Part shown: positions 47,947 through 57,534 of the stretch, piece after piece
How the letters are laid out: each line of letters opens with the position of its first letter
How positions within the stretch are numbered: the stretch's first letter is position 1
Assembly: GCA_029204225.1 (NCBI GenBank)
Contig: MU833351.1
Coordinates: forward strand, 1-57,534
Reading direction: 5' to 3'
From: Diphasiastrum complanatum
Lineage: Eukaryota > Streptophyta > Lycopodiopsida > Lycopodiales > Lycopodiaceae
Length of the DNA: 57,534 bases
The notes under the pieces: generated by a model
What the model saw: only the letters and a program-made list of their open reading frames with translations
What the model was told of the DNA's origin: nothing
Databases searched by the model: none
Translations under genes and position numbers: made by a program

Positions 47947-48622
47947 CTGTATGCCGAAAGCAGGTGTGTTGATCCGAAAGGGATTTCTTGTAAAGTTTTG
48001 ATCTTTTGAACTTCATAGTTTCGGGAAATGTGTTATTCACTTTTTGTATCAAACATTTGTTTTTGATGTTTTTTTGGATTTAAAAAAAAAAAAACAGAAT
48101 CAACCCCCTGCACGCTGGCACTGTCCTGTAGCGGGCAGGTGGCAGCAAGCAGCGGACTGGAATTCCGCAAGGGTCGGTTGTGGCGGACAGCTGTTCCGCG
48201 AAGCCCTACCTTAAAAAAAAAAAAACCCAGTTCCGCTGGACAGTGGTGGTTTGGTATCTATCCGCAGCAGAAGGGGTAAACCAGCGATGGGGGGGGCGGT
48301 GTCTTGGGCGCCAGCTGTCAAGTATTCTGGCAGGTGGTCCAGGTCACCTACCTGAAGGCATAGGTGGCAAAAGTATTGCCACTTGGCAGATGTGGATCAA
48401 GCATGAAAAGGGAGGTATGCCTCTGCTATGCTAAGTTTCATGAGAAGAGAGTGGAGGTGGTGGTGCATCTCTCCTTTTGCTGTCTTTTTATCTTTATGGA
48501 AGCCATGGACAATACCATTTGGATAGTGGGGAGCCAGCAAATTTGAGTTGTATTTACCTTGAGTTGTTTGTGATCTCTTCCAACTCCTTTCTTTCTTAAT
48601 TCACCTCTCTCGCTCTTGAATA
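47947..48622 (+). other. Leader of element B
   Basis: Untranslated region between primer site and gag. It is more GC-rich than the surroundings, with two poly-A runs (48079-48092, 48212-48224) and GGGGGGG near 48290. Short frames are not credible genes. Confidence 0.6.
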
Positions 48623-49255
48623 ATGGATCCTAATCCTACCACACAGCCTATGTCTCCTACTCATGAGGTTACAGCATCTACCTCTACTACGGATTCCGAA
48701 TCGTTATTGCTTGCAATTAATAATCTACAAAAATAGATTGTTGATTTGCAATCTAAACACTCTCGGGATCAGCATGATTTGAAGGAGTTGACGCAATTAA
48801 GGCAACTATTGCATCAACCTTTGTGCACCCCTGAGATTTTCGCTTCGGAAAAGAAAGATAGAACCCCTGAAGTGGTCTTGCCGTGGATTGATCGGTGGAA
48901 CTCGCACTTCTCCATGCATGATTCATCCGACGACAACAAGATCAATCTAGCCGTCATGTGCCTGCGAGGTAAAGCTTTTACGTGGTGGCAAGATTTAAGG
49001 GGTAAGCGTGAAGCACCTAAGAATTGGGAAGACTTTTGTAAGGCCTTTAAGGCCGCCTTCCTTCCCATATTAGATGACTTTGAATTTTTTTATATGCAAC
49101 GATACATATGGGGAACCGGCCCCTAGATCAATATTTACATGAATTTCAAGAGGTTTATTCTCGTTTTGCAACTAGAATAGAACCTCTTTTGGTAAAGTTG
49201 CATTTTATTCTTGGGTTGCCAAGAGACTATCAGCTAGAGGTTAGGAGGAACCAGC
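48623..49255 (+). pseudogene. Gypsy B gag, 5' part, split by element C
   Basis: Gag starts at ATG 48623 (MDPNPTTQPMSPTHE). A stop at 48735 (TAG in NNLQK-stop-IVDLQ) precedes a long open part with FASEKKDRTPEVVLPWIDRW, INLAVMCLRGKAFTWWQDLR and WEDFCKAFKAAFLP, the retrotransposon Gag domain. A frameshift near 49100 leads to RPLDQYLHEFQEVYSRF and KLHFILGLPRDYQLEVRR. At 49255 it is interrupted by the C LTR. The continuation is at 53821. Confidence 0.88.
49251..49255 (+). repeat. Target-site duplication of element C, left
   Basis: CCAGC, repeated exactly at 53816-53820. Confidence 0.85.
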
Positions 49256-49612
49256 TGTTACGAGCTTGTGACCAATACCGAACCCTAGAGAACATAGAAG
49301 GTCAGATACCACAGTCAGGGTCATGTCCAGCATACACGACCAACAAGGCAAGACAGTGTGGGTAGTGTGCCCCAGCACGGTCCATAGCCATGGCGGGCCT
49401 AAAATAGTCTAGGGACCCTGTCAGCAGGACAGGGCCCCCAGTTGGGTCCCGACGTGCAGTTGGCCACGTCAGTGCTACAAGGCTGAAAATTGGCAGATGC
49501 ATGCTACCAGTCCTCACACTGGGCTAGGAGGGGCTTACTCTATATCAGGGAGTAGGCAAGGTTGGGTGGATCAGTTAGTGTTTGCCCTACTATGGTGTTA
49601 GGATCTATTACA
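49256..49612 (+). repeat. 5' LTR of element C
   Basis: It runs from TGTTACGAGC to GATCTATTACA. It contains CTATATCAGG as a possible TATA-like element and palindromic ACCCTGTCAGCAGGACAGGGC. Confidence 0.92.
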
Positions 49613-49613
49613 C

Positions 49614-49627
49614 TGGTATCAGAGCCA
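49614..49627 (+). promoter_or_regulatory. Primer binding site of element C (tRNA-iMet)
   Basis: TGGTATCAGAGCCAT follows the LTR after one base. Confidence 0.92.
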
Positions 49628-50036
49628 TCTCCATCTTTGGGAGCTAAGTAGCAGCAGTAGAGAAAGCTATCAGAGGATAGGAAAAATCTCTCAAATTCTC
49701 AGAAAAGTGTAGAGGAGTAGAATCGTATAGGAGCAGCTTTCAAACTCTTGATTTTTGCTGAGAATTCACAGTAGAAGGAAGTGCATTTCCTTGTATAGGT
49801 AACTCGCTGGAAAGGCAGCTGTCTATCTCTGATTTCGGAGACCTATTGTCTGATTTTTGAGCGGGTTTGAGACAATAGTATAGGAGCAGGCCCATCCCTG
49901 TAAAAGTAGCCTTTACTCCTAAATTTCGTGTGAAATTTTCAGAACCAAAAGATTTTGAGAAAGCCCCTTTCTGAGCAGCCCCCTCAGAAAGACTTTCAAT
50001 TTAAAAAGAAATTTTTAAAAAGAAAGAAAGAAGAAA

Positions 50037-51302
50037 GGTGAAGCTCCTCAGAAACGCCCATCGCTCATACAGCCCTTAGAACTAGAAGATTTTCAGAAAG
50101 CCAAACAAGAATGTTTGTGCTTTGTGTGCATGGGCAAGGGACACACAATCAGACAGTGTCCCAAGGGGCCTTTCACTAAGAAAGATAAAAAGGATAAAAA
50201 ACAAGTTCATCTTGTTCAGACCGTAAGTTTCCCCAGTAACTCGGCAGCTTCCGAGATCAAAGTGTATCATGAAGACCATGAACACTGTTGCCAACTGACC
50301 TCTGCAATGCAAGCGAGACCCTTCACCTTTGGGCCGCATGACCTAGCACGTATGCACGACAAAGTTGGTAACCAGTCAGTTAGAGTTATGGTTGATGATG
50401 GGGCGACCCATTATTTCATCAACTACACCCTGGTTAAAAAACTTAAACTTCCAAAAGTACCTAGTCAGCATAGGTACATAGTTTCATTAGCTAAGGGTGA
50501 AAATAAGAAAATTTGGGAAACTATGGTAAGTAATCTAAATCTTGGTATTCAGGGGTACCAAGATGAAATAAACTTTCAGATCATGCACCTGGATCGCACA
50601 GACATTGTTCTCGGGAGAGACTGGCTCTACAGTTTAGGACCTTCCCTCCACAGAAACTATCAGGATAACACCCTCAACTTTCAGCATAAAGGCCGAGAGA
50701 TCCAGTTGCATGGGGAGCATGATGTTCCCAACAGTCCTATGGTCTGCAATTCAAAGCTCTGTCAGGTAATCGAAGACGACGACCATCAGGTATTCTTATG
50801 TGACTTTCAATTTATTCCTGAGGTTTCTATTTCCAGTTCTTTACAGCAGAAAATCAGTAAATTAGAAACTTTATTGTCTAAATTTAAAGATGTTTTTCCT
50901 GAAGATTTGTCACATGGTTTGCCACCTAGCAGAGAGGTAAATAATGTAATAAACCTAGTACCAGGTACAGCACCTGTTTCTAAACCTTCGTATCGGGTCA
51001 GCCGAACAGAGGATGAAGAAATAACTAGGCAGTTAACAGATTATCTTGGGAAAGGCCAAATTCAGACCAGTAGTTCACCATGGGCCTCACCAGTCCTTTT
51101 GGTGAAAAAGAAAGAGGGGTCTATGCGTCTTTGCGTAGATTACAGAGCCCTCAATAAAGTCACAATTAAGAATAAGTACCCTATGCCTTGGGCAGACGCG
51201 TTGTTTGATCAACTCGACGAGGCTAAGCCAGCTACCTTTATGACCTTGATGAACAATGTCCTCAGACCATACTACGATTTGTCAAGGAATATGCTTAGAT
51301 AG
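50037..51302 (+). pseudogene. Element C: gag zinc knuckle, protease, truncated RT
   Basis: Only the end of Gag is left: a CCHC knuckle, [14 protein letters not shown]. The frame continues through protease, with DDGATHYFI where active enzymes have DSGA/DTGA and the flap-end [11 protein letters not shown] begins with [31 protein letters not shown] and [20 protein letters not shown]. Then two deletions occur. FDQLDEA joins directly to PATFMTLMN, losing the YHQIR and GLTNA blocks. LRPY joins YDLSRNMLR, losing the YLDD catalytic site and the thumb. The RT cannot work. The frame is open for 395 codons from ATG 50115, but translation in a live relative would come from the gag start. The 49628-50036 leader holds no other feature. 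Confidence 0.93.
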
Positions 51303-53445
51303 CAGTTCCCATGACAAATCTTCTTAAGGGGAAGGGAAAGGAGTTCATTTGGGAGTCCGCACAGCAGGAGAGCTTTGATGCTCTCCAAAACGGCCTTAGC
51401 TACAGCACCAGTTTTAAAAGTCGTCGACCCCAATCAGCCATTTGTGGTCGAAATAGATGCTAGCGATTTTGCAGTTGGTGCTGTGCTAACTCAGGGTGGA
51501 CGACCAGTTGCGTTCGAGAGTAAAAAACTCGAGCCAGCTCAGACTAGGTACAGTGCCTATGAAAAGGAACTCTTTTCTATAGTCCATGCCCTTAAGACTT
51601 GGAGGCATTATTTGTATGGTGCCAACTTTGAGGTCCTGACAGACCATGAAAGCCTCGGATACCTTTGCAATCAACCGGAGCTTAGAGGTCGGAAAGCTCA
51701 TTGGGCAGAGTTGATGCAAGAGTTTTATATGTCTATCAGATAGAGACGGGGGAAATTCAATACAGTAGCAGATGCCCTTAGCAGAATGCCTATGATAAAC
51801 GAGCTGATTTTTACTCAGATTCGTAATGAGTTACTCGAGTCCTTGAGAGGGAAGTGCCAACATGATGCATTCTTCTCTACAATCTGGAACTCAGTCCAGA
51901 GCAGACAGTTACGGACTCCAGAACCAGTTCCCGGGGCTGGTGCCAATTCATCCAAGAATACGGCAGCTTCCGTTGAGGATGATGATGAGTCCGAGTATAC
52001 GTCAGATGACGTTGAGGATTCTGAGCCTGTATTGCCCAAGCAAATCCCAGTGGTTGAGGGTCAGTTGACTCAAGGATTCAAATGGAAACAGTATTCCATT
52101 CAGGATGAGTACTTGCTCTATAGAGATAGAGTATGTGTCCCCAATTCAGAGGATTATAGGCGGCATGTCCTATATGAATGTCATGACAATCCTAGTGCGG
52201 GACACCCAGGCATATAGAAGACCTATGAGCTTCTTCGTAGGCAATTTTTCTGGCCCAGTATGAAAAAGGACGTCCAACAATATGTAACCAGTTGCCAGAA
52301 ATGTCAAGTAAATAAAGCAGAGCGTTTAAAGGCAGGAGGGTTGTTGTAGCCCTTAGATATTCCAACTGGTAAATGGGAGAGTATCTCCATGGATTTTATA
52401 GTAGGCCTGTCTAAAACCCAAAAGGGTAATGACTCTATATGGGTCACAGTTGACCGTCTGACCAAAATGGCTCATTTTATTCTGACCAAAACAACCGTTA
52501 GAGCTCCAGAGCTTGCGAGGTTGTTTGTAGACGAGCTATTTAAATTGTACGGTCTACCTTCCGGCATAGTCAGCGACCGGGACAGTAAGTTTAATGGAAA
52601 TTTTTGGAGGGCAGTATTCCATCATCTCCATACTGAACTTAATATGAGTACCACCGACCATCCACAGACGGACGGTCAAACAGAGAGGGTAAATCAGGTG
52701 CTGGAGGATATGCTTCGTGCATACGTCAGCAAGAAGCAGAGTAATTGGGAGGAGTATCTCTCGATATTAGAGTTTGCTTATAACAGTACCAAACATTCAG
52801 CTACGGGATACAACCCATTTATGCTGATGTACGGTTTTTCAGCCACGCTCACCCACAACTGTAGGGTTTAAACAAGAAAAAGTTGAAGCAGCCAGAAACT
52901 TTTTAGAGGACCTAAACCAGATGATAGAACATGCTAAGCGTAGCCTTAGGCAGTCCCAGGATCGAGCCAGACATTATGCAGATCCACACAGATGGGATGT
53001 GCAGTTCTCCACTGGTGAGAAAGTCTACTTGAGAGTCCCAGTTGACTCTAAAACCCTTAAATCAGGAGTGTGTGGTAAGTTGTCTCCTAGGTATTGTGGT
53101 CCCTTTACCATCAGTAGGAGACTAGGCGAGGTCACCTATGAACTAGAACTCCCACACAGTAGTAAGGTTTTCCAGTCTTTCATGTAAGTCAGTTACGGAA
53201 AGCCTTAGCCAGATCAGAAAATCTGGTAGGGGACAGTGTTCTAGTTCTCCCATTGGATCCTCAACAACCTCCACATGAACCAGAGGAGATTCTTGATAGT
53301 AGAGAGATGCAGACTCGTCATACTCTATGCCGAGAATATCTGGTCAAGTGGAATGATTAGCCTGTTGAGAATGCCACTTGGGAAAGAGGCAACGTCCTTC
53401 GCAAGATTTTTCCAGACTTTTTCTTAGTGCACCAAGACGGTTCTT
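51303..53445 (+). pseudogene. Element C: RNase H, integrase, chromodomain-like end
   Basis: RNase H: FVVEIDASDFAVGAVLT, then YSAYEKELFSIVHALKTW and LTDHESLGYL (51375-51740), then a stop (TAG). The RRGKFNTVADALSRMP connection follows. Integrase: zinc-binding HDNPSAGHPGI then KCQVNKA with two stops (52215, 52347). The catalytic core 52389-52871 retains VTVDRLTKMAHF, IVSDRDSKF and TDGQTERVNQVLED (the D, D and E). A frameshift near 52855 leads to MIEHAKRSLRQSQDRARHYA and GPFTISRRLGEVTYELELP. The C-terminus (53280-53445) has YLVKWND then NATWERG, a chromodomain-like block that in this group directs insertion to heterochromatin. Another stop (TAG at about 53357) lies within it. Confidence 0.92.
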
Positions 53446-53458
53446 AAGGGGGAGGGAG

Positions 53459-53815
53459 GGTTACGAGCTGGTTGCCAGTACCGAACCCTAGAGAACACAG
53501 AAGGTCAGATACCACAGTCAGGGTCGTGTCCAGCGTACACGACCTACAGGGCAAGACAGTGTGAGTAGTGTGCCCCAGCACGGTCCATAGCCATGGCGGG
53601 CCTAACACAGTCTAGGGACCCTGTCAGCAAGACAGGGCCCCCAGTTGGGTCCCGACGTGCAGTCGACCACGTCAGTGCTACATGGCCGACACTTGGCAGA
53701 TGCATGCTACCAGTCCTCACACTGCGCTAGGAGGGGCTTACTCTATATCAGGGAGTAGGCAAGGTTGGGTGGATCCGTTGGTGTTTGCCCTACTGTGGTG
53801 TTAGGATTTATTACA
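53459..53815 (+). repeat. 3' LTR of element C
   Basis: Matches 49256-49612 along its whole length. The first base pair reads GG instead of TG. Confidence 0.92.
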
Positions 53816-53820
53816 CCAGC
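53816..53820 (+). repeat. Target-site duplication of element C, right
   Basis: CCAGC, identical to 49251-49255. Confidence 0.85.
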
Positions 53821-54529
53821 CTCTTACCCTCGAGGATGCGGTTCGCTTTGCCAGGATTTACAATGATACTCATATAGTGGCCAAGCCTGAGTTTGGTGTC
53901 TTGCTCGATGTAAAGGGTAAGAAGCCTTTCTTTGGAAAAGAAAGGGAAGGATAAGGCAAAGGAAGGGTCTTCTGGCTCTGGTAAATTGAAGAAAAGATCT
54001 ATTATGGATCAAGAAACCTTTATAAAAGCCAGAAGCGACAATCTATGCTTCAATTGCATGGAACCAGGTCATGTCGCGAAGGAATGTGCGAAGAAAAGGA
54101 AGGGTAAAGGGACTTCTTTTAAGACGCCAGGTAACTCTAGCATATCTCATGTGTATGGCATGCTGGCAAGAGATGAAGAGGGTGACCTGACACTCGGCAT
54201 CTGCTGAAGGGAATTGTGGGTGGTTATTTGATGATGGTTCCACACGTAATTTTATTAACTCTAATTTGTTGCAGAAGCTAAAGGTGGAAACAAAGCAAAG
54301 TGACCACCGTTATACAGTGAAGCTGGCAACATAAGCGGAAAGCTAAGTTTGGGACTAGATAGTCCCACATCTCCTGATTCAAATACAAGCCTATAATGAT
54401 AAATTATACTTTCATATTATGAATCTAGATAGGGTAGATGTAATACTTGGTAAGGAGGGGTTCTATGAGAGGAACAAGACGTTGAAGAAAAACTATGTAA
54501 CACACAATTTGTTGTTCTTACGTAACGAC
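53821..54529 (+). pseudogene. Gypsy B gag 3' part and protease, interrupted by element D
   Basis: Continues B gag across the C insertion: the pre-insertion RRNQ leads into LTLEDAVRFARIYNDTHI. A frameshift near 53930 gives the Lys-rich stretch and a perfect knuckle CFNCMEPGHVAKEC (about 54046-54087). After a stop at 54206 the next frame shows WLFDDGSTRNFINSNLLQKL and, later, NLDRVDVILGKEG, the protease start and end blocks, with more stops between. D's LTR cuts it at 54530. RT and integrase of B are not in the window. Confidence 0.87.
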
Positions 54530-54886
54530 TGTAATAGATCCTAACACCACAGTAGGGCAAACACTAACTGATCCACCCAACCTTGCCTACTCCTTGATAT
54601 GGAGCAAGCCCCTCCTAGCCCAGTGTGAGACTTGGTAGCATGCATACTGCGAGTGTCGACCACGTGGCACTGACGTGGCCGACTGCACGTCGGGACCCAA
54701 CGTGGGGCCCTATCCTGCTGACAGGGTCCCTAGACTGTGTTAGGCCCGCCATGGCTATGGACCGTGCTGGGGCACACTACTCACACTGTCATGCCCTGGT
54801 CGCGTACGCTCCTGGACACGACCCTGACTGCGGTATCTGACCTCCTGTGTTCTCCAGGGCTCGGCACTGGTTATGTGCTCGTAACA
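54530..54886 (-). repeat. 3' LTR of element D (357 bp)
   Basis: Reverse complement of the C LTRs, same length, from TGTAATAGATCC to GCTCGTAACA on the forward strand. Confidence 0.92.
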
Positions 54887-54897
54887 CTCCCTCCCCC

Positions 54898-55957
54898 TTA
54901 AGAACTGTCTTGGTCCTCTAAGACAAAGTCTGGAAAAATCTTGCGAAGGACGCTGCCTCTTTCCCAGGCGGCATTCTCAACAGGCTGATCATTCCACTTG
55001 ACCAAATATTCTCGGTATAGAGTATGACGAGTCTGCGTCTCTCTACTATCAAGAATCTCCTCTGGTTTATCTGGAGGTTGCTGAGAATCCAATGGGAGAA
55101 CTAGAACACTGTCCCCTACCAGATTTTTTGATCTGGCTAAGGCTTTTCGTAACTGACTTACATGAAAGACTGGAAAAACCTTACTACTATTTGGGAGTTC
55201 TAGTTCATAGGTGACCTCGCCTAGTCTCCTACTGATGGTAAAAGGACCACAATACCTAGGAGACAACTTACCACACACTCCTGACTTGAGGGTTTTAGAG
55301 CCAACTGGGACTCTCAAGTAGACTTTCTCACCAGCGGAGAACTGCACATCCCGTCTGTGTGGATCTGCATAATGCCTGGCTCGATCCTGGGACTGCCTGA
55401 TGCTACGCTTAGCATGTTCTATCATCTGGTTTAGGTCCTCTAAAAAGTTTCTGGCTGCTTCAACTTTTTCTTGTTTAAACCCTACAACTGTGGGTGAGCG
55501 TGGCTGAAAACCGTACATCAGCATAAATGGGCTATCCCGTAGCTGAATGTTTGGTAGTGTTATAAGCAAACTCTAATATCGAGAGATACTCCTCCCAATC
55601 AGTCTGCTTCTTGCTGACGTACGCACGAAGCATATCCTCCAGCACCTGATTTACCCTCTCTGTTTGACCGTCCGTCTGTGGATGGTCTTTGGTACTCATA
55701 CTAAGTTTAGTATGGAGATGATGGAATACTGCCCTCCAAAAATTTCCATTAAACTTACTGTCCCGGTCGCTGACTATGCCGGAAGGTAGACCGTACAATT
55801 TAAATAGCTCGTCTACAAACAACCTCGCAAACTCTGGAGCTCTAACGGTTGTTTTGGTCAGAATAAAATGAGCCATTTTGGACAGACGATCAACTGTGAC
55901 CCATATAGTGTCATTACCCTTTTGGGTTTTAGGCAGGCCCACTATAAAATCTCCCAT
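54898..55957 (-). pseudogene. Element D: integrase and chromodomain-like C-terminus
   Basis: The integrase core (55957-55532) keeps the catalytic triad: VTVDRLSKMAHF, IVSDRDSKF and TDGQTERVNQVLED. After a frameshift near 55545 the open 223-codon frame to 54898 has SPFMLMYGFQPRSPTVVGF, YADPHRRDVQFSAGEKVYLR, YCGPFTISRRLGEVTYELEL and FPVFHVSQLRKAL. It ends in a chromodomain-like block: EILDSRETQ, REYLVKWNDQPVENAAWERG. This is longer and less damaged than the C copy, which has a stop in the same block. The normal stop is 12 bases before the polypurine tract and LTR. Confidence 0.93.
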
Positions 55958-57478
55958 TTACTAGCTGGTATATCTAAGGGCTGTAACAAACCTCCTGCTT
56001 CTAAACGCTCTGCTTTATTTACTTGACATTTTTGGCAACTGGTTACATATTGTTGGACGTCCTTTTTCATACTAGGCCAGAAAAATTGCCTACAAAGAAG
56101 CTCAGAGGTCTTCTGTATGCCTGGGTGCCCCACACTAGGATTGTCATGACACTCATATAGGACCTGCTGCCTATAATCCTCTGAATTGGGGACACATACT
56201 CTATCTCTATAGAGCAAGTACTCATCTTGAATGGAATACTGTTTCCATTTGAACCCTTGAGTCAACTGACCCTCAACCACTGGGGTTTGCGTGGGCAATA
56301 CAGGCTCAGAATCCTCAACGTCATCTGACGTATACTCGGACTCATCATCATCCTCAACGGAAGCTGCCGTATTCTTGGATGAATTGGCACCAGCCCCGGG
56401 GAACTGGTTCTGGAGTCTGTAACTGTCTGCTCTGGACTGAGTTCCAGATAGTAGAGAAGAATGCATCATGCTGGCACTTCCCTCTCAAGGACTCGAGTAA
56501 CTCCTTACGAATCTGACTAAAAATCAGCTCGTTTATCATAGGCATTCTGCTAAGGGCATCTGCCACTGTATTGAATTTCCCCCGTCTATATTTGATAGAC
56601 ATATCAAACTCTTGCATCAACTCTGCCAACGAGCTTTCCGACCTCTAAGCTCCGGTTGATTGCAAAGGTATCTGAGGCTTTCATGGTCTGTCAGGACCTC
56701 AAAGTTGGCACCATACAAATAATGCCTTCAAGTCTTAAGGGCATGGACTATAGAAAAGAGTTCCTTTTCATAGGCACTGTACCTAGTCTGAGCTGGCTCG
56801 AGTTTTTTACTCTCGAGCGCAACTGGTCGTCCCTGAGTTAGTACAGCACCTACTGCAAAGTTGCTAGCATCTGTTTCGACCACAAATGGGTGATTGGGGT
56901 CGACGACTTTTAAAACTGGTCCAGTAGCTAAGGCTGTTTTGAGAGCATCAAAGCTCTCCTGCTGTGCGGACTCCCAAATGAACTCCTTTCCCTTCCCCTT
57001 AAGAAGATTTGTCATGGGAACTGCTCTGAGCATATTCCTTGACAAATCGTCTGTAATATCCTGCCAAACCAAGAAAGATCTGAAGTTCTAAAATATTCTG
57101 AGGTCTTAGCCAATTGAGTATGGCTTTAACCTTATTGGGGTCCATCTTAATCCCATCTGCCGAGATAATGTGACCCAAATAAGCTACTTCTTCAACGAAG
57201 AATTCACACTTGGATTCTTTAGCATAAAGTTTATGCTTTCTAAGCAGTCGAAACATCTTTCTGAGGTGTTTTAGATGCTCCTTTCTCATTTTGCTGTCGA
57301 CGAGGATGTCATCTAAAAATACGACTACAAACTTACCCAAGTATGGTCTGAGGACACTGTTCATCAAGGTCATAAAGGTAGCTGGAGCATTTGTGAGCCC
57401 AAATGGCATCACCTTAAACTCATAATGACCATGACGAGTCCTAAAAGTTGTTTTCGGGACCGCAGTACCGAGAAGCAA
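55942..57478 (-). pseudogene. Element D: RT, RNase H and integrase zinc domain, broken
   Basis: RT (57478-56999): [20 protein letters not shown], the intact active site [18 protein letters not shown] and [15 protein letters not shown], then [16 protein letters not shown]. RNase H (57072-56728): FVVETDASNFAVGAVLT and YSAYEKELFSIVHALKT; its second half shows only on 56629-56354 after a frameshift and a stop near 56730. Integrase zinc domain (56469-55942): HDNPSVGHPGIQKTSELLCR and CQKCQVNKA. Residues before FRTRHG, where the YHQIRI block belongs, are missing because foreign AT-rich DNA starts at 57480. The copy supplies the region deleted in C. Confidence 0.92.
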
Positions 57479-57480
57479 TT

Positions 57481-57534
57481 TTAAAATTAAAAAATATGGA
57501 TGATTATCAGAAAATCAGGGGATTTGTCCGTGGC
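57481..57534. other. Unrelated sequence at the window edge
   Basis: AT-rich bases that do not continue the RT of D; they are the flank of a deletion or the edge of another insertion. Confidence 0.6.

Larger units (their letters stand above)
49256..53815 (+). mobile_element. Ty3/gypsy chromovirus C, complete ends, internally deleted
   Basis: A 4.56-kb insertion in B's gag with 357-bp LTRs (49256-49612 and 53459-53815), a primer site, a polypurine tract (AAGGGGGAGGGAGGG, 53446-53458) and 5-bp target duplication CCAGC. Most of gag and the RT core are deleted, and pol has several stops. The LTRs differ at roughly two to three dozen positions by eye, so it is not recent. It is the same family as element D. 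Confidence 0.92.
54530..57480 (-). mobile_element. Ty3/gypsy chromovirus D, reverse, incomplete
   Basis: Same family as C, opposite strand. Its 3' LTR is 54530-54886, followed rightward by the polypurine tract (reverse strand TTAAGGGGGAGGGAG) and pol. It sits in B's protease region. The left target-site candidate is ACGAC (54525-54529). Around 57480 the RT stops reading and the last 55 bases are unrelated AT-rich sequence, so it is deleted or interrupted there. Confidence 0.9.

Noticed and set aside
51486-51719. Reverse ORF MHQLCPMSFPTS and its mirror at 56656-56841
   Set aside because: Both are antisense of the element C/D RNase H.
54625-54840. Forward 71-codon ORF in the D LTR (and 49302-49517 in the C LTR)
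   Set aside because: Same LTR sequence read on one strand; open by GC content, not conserved in all three LTR copies.

Overview
This window looks like repeat-dense nuclear DNA from a land plant with a large genome. It contains degraded Ty1/copia and Ty3/gypsy retrotransposons primed from initiator-Met tRNA, one LINE, very long TC/GA microsatellites, and a few host genes with short exons and GT-AG introns. A fern or gymnosperm is plausible, but nothing here fixes the lineage. There is no prokaryotic, organellar or CRISPR signal. All gene models were read by eye from the bases; no search was run.

Layout. 1-1189: copia gag with its LTR, reverse strand. 1190-1770: a minisatellite. 1888-5205: a pair of ~510-bp repeats, each with a tRNA-like core, flanking a decayed gypsy RT. 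5206-5861: a copia LTR. 5900-9649: an LTR element with no visible pol, a gag-like ORF and a (TC)120 tract. 10251-11130: copia gag. 12218-13808 (-): a multi-exon Ulp1/C48-like protease gene, with a decayed histone H3 copy (CENH3-like features) just upstream. 14985-21225: copia pol remnants, LTRs and an unrecognised coiled-coil ORF. 21259-23170: palindrome clusters, hairpin cassettes and a tandem repeat.

23373-25629 (+) is the best host gene: a four-exon membrane-anchored HAD class IIIB acid phosphatase with a stop codon inside its last catalytic motif. 25630-34400 is mostly unreadable spacer with a 200-bp repeat array, a copia pol relic and microsatellites. 34408-35654 (-) is a multi-exon zinc-ribbon gene with two premature stops; hairpins and G-box repeats lie upstream. 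38100-39630 (-) is a copia pol relic. 40686-40911 is a tRNA-like SINE. 42394-44160 (+) holds exons of an unrecognised gene with a duplicated exon. 44461-46010 (-) is another copia pol.

46430-57534 is a nested stack: a LINE (-) is interrupted by gypsy B (+). B's gag is interrupted by chromovirus C (+), which has 357-bp LTRs and target duplication CCAGC. B's protease region is interrupted by chromovirus D (-), of the same family as C. C and D therefore form a ~3-kb inverted repeat.

The host genes show no operon-like or pathway relationship. Most of the sequence is retroelement biology: gag packages RNA; protease, RT/RNase H and integrase copy and insert it; LTRs drive transcription. Nearly every copy is broken by stops, frameshifts or deletions. 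Several broken host genes carry stops or start losses that are single G:C to A:T transitions, as expected of methylated, silenced DNA.
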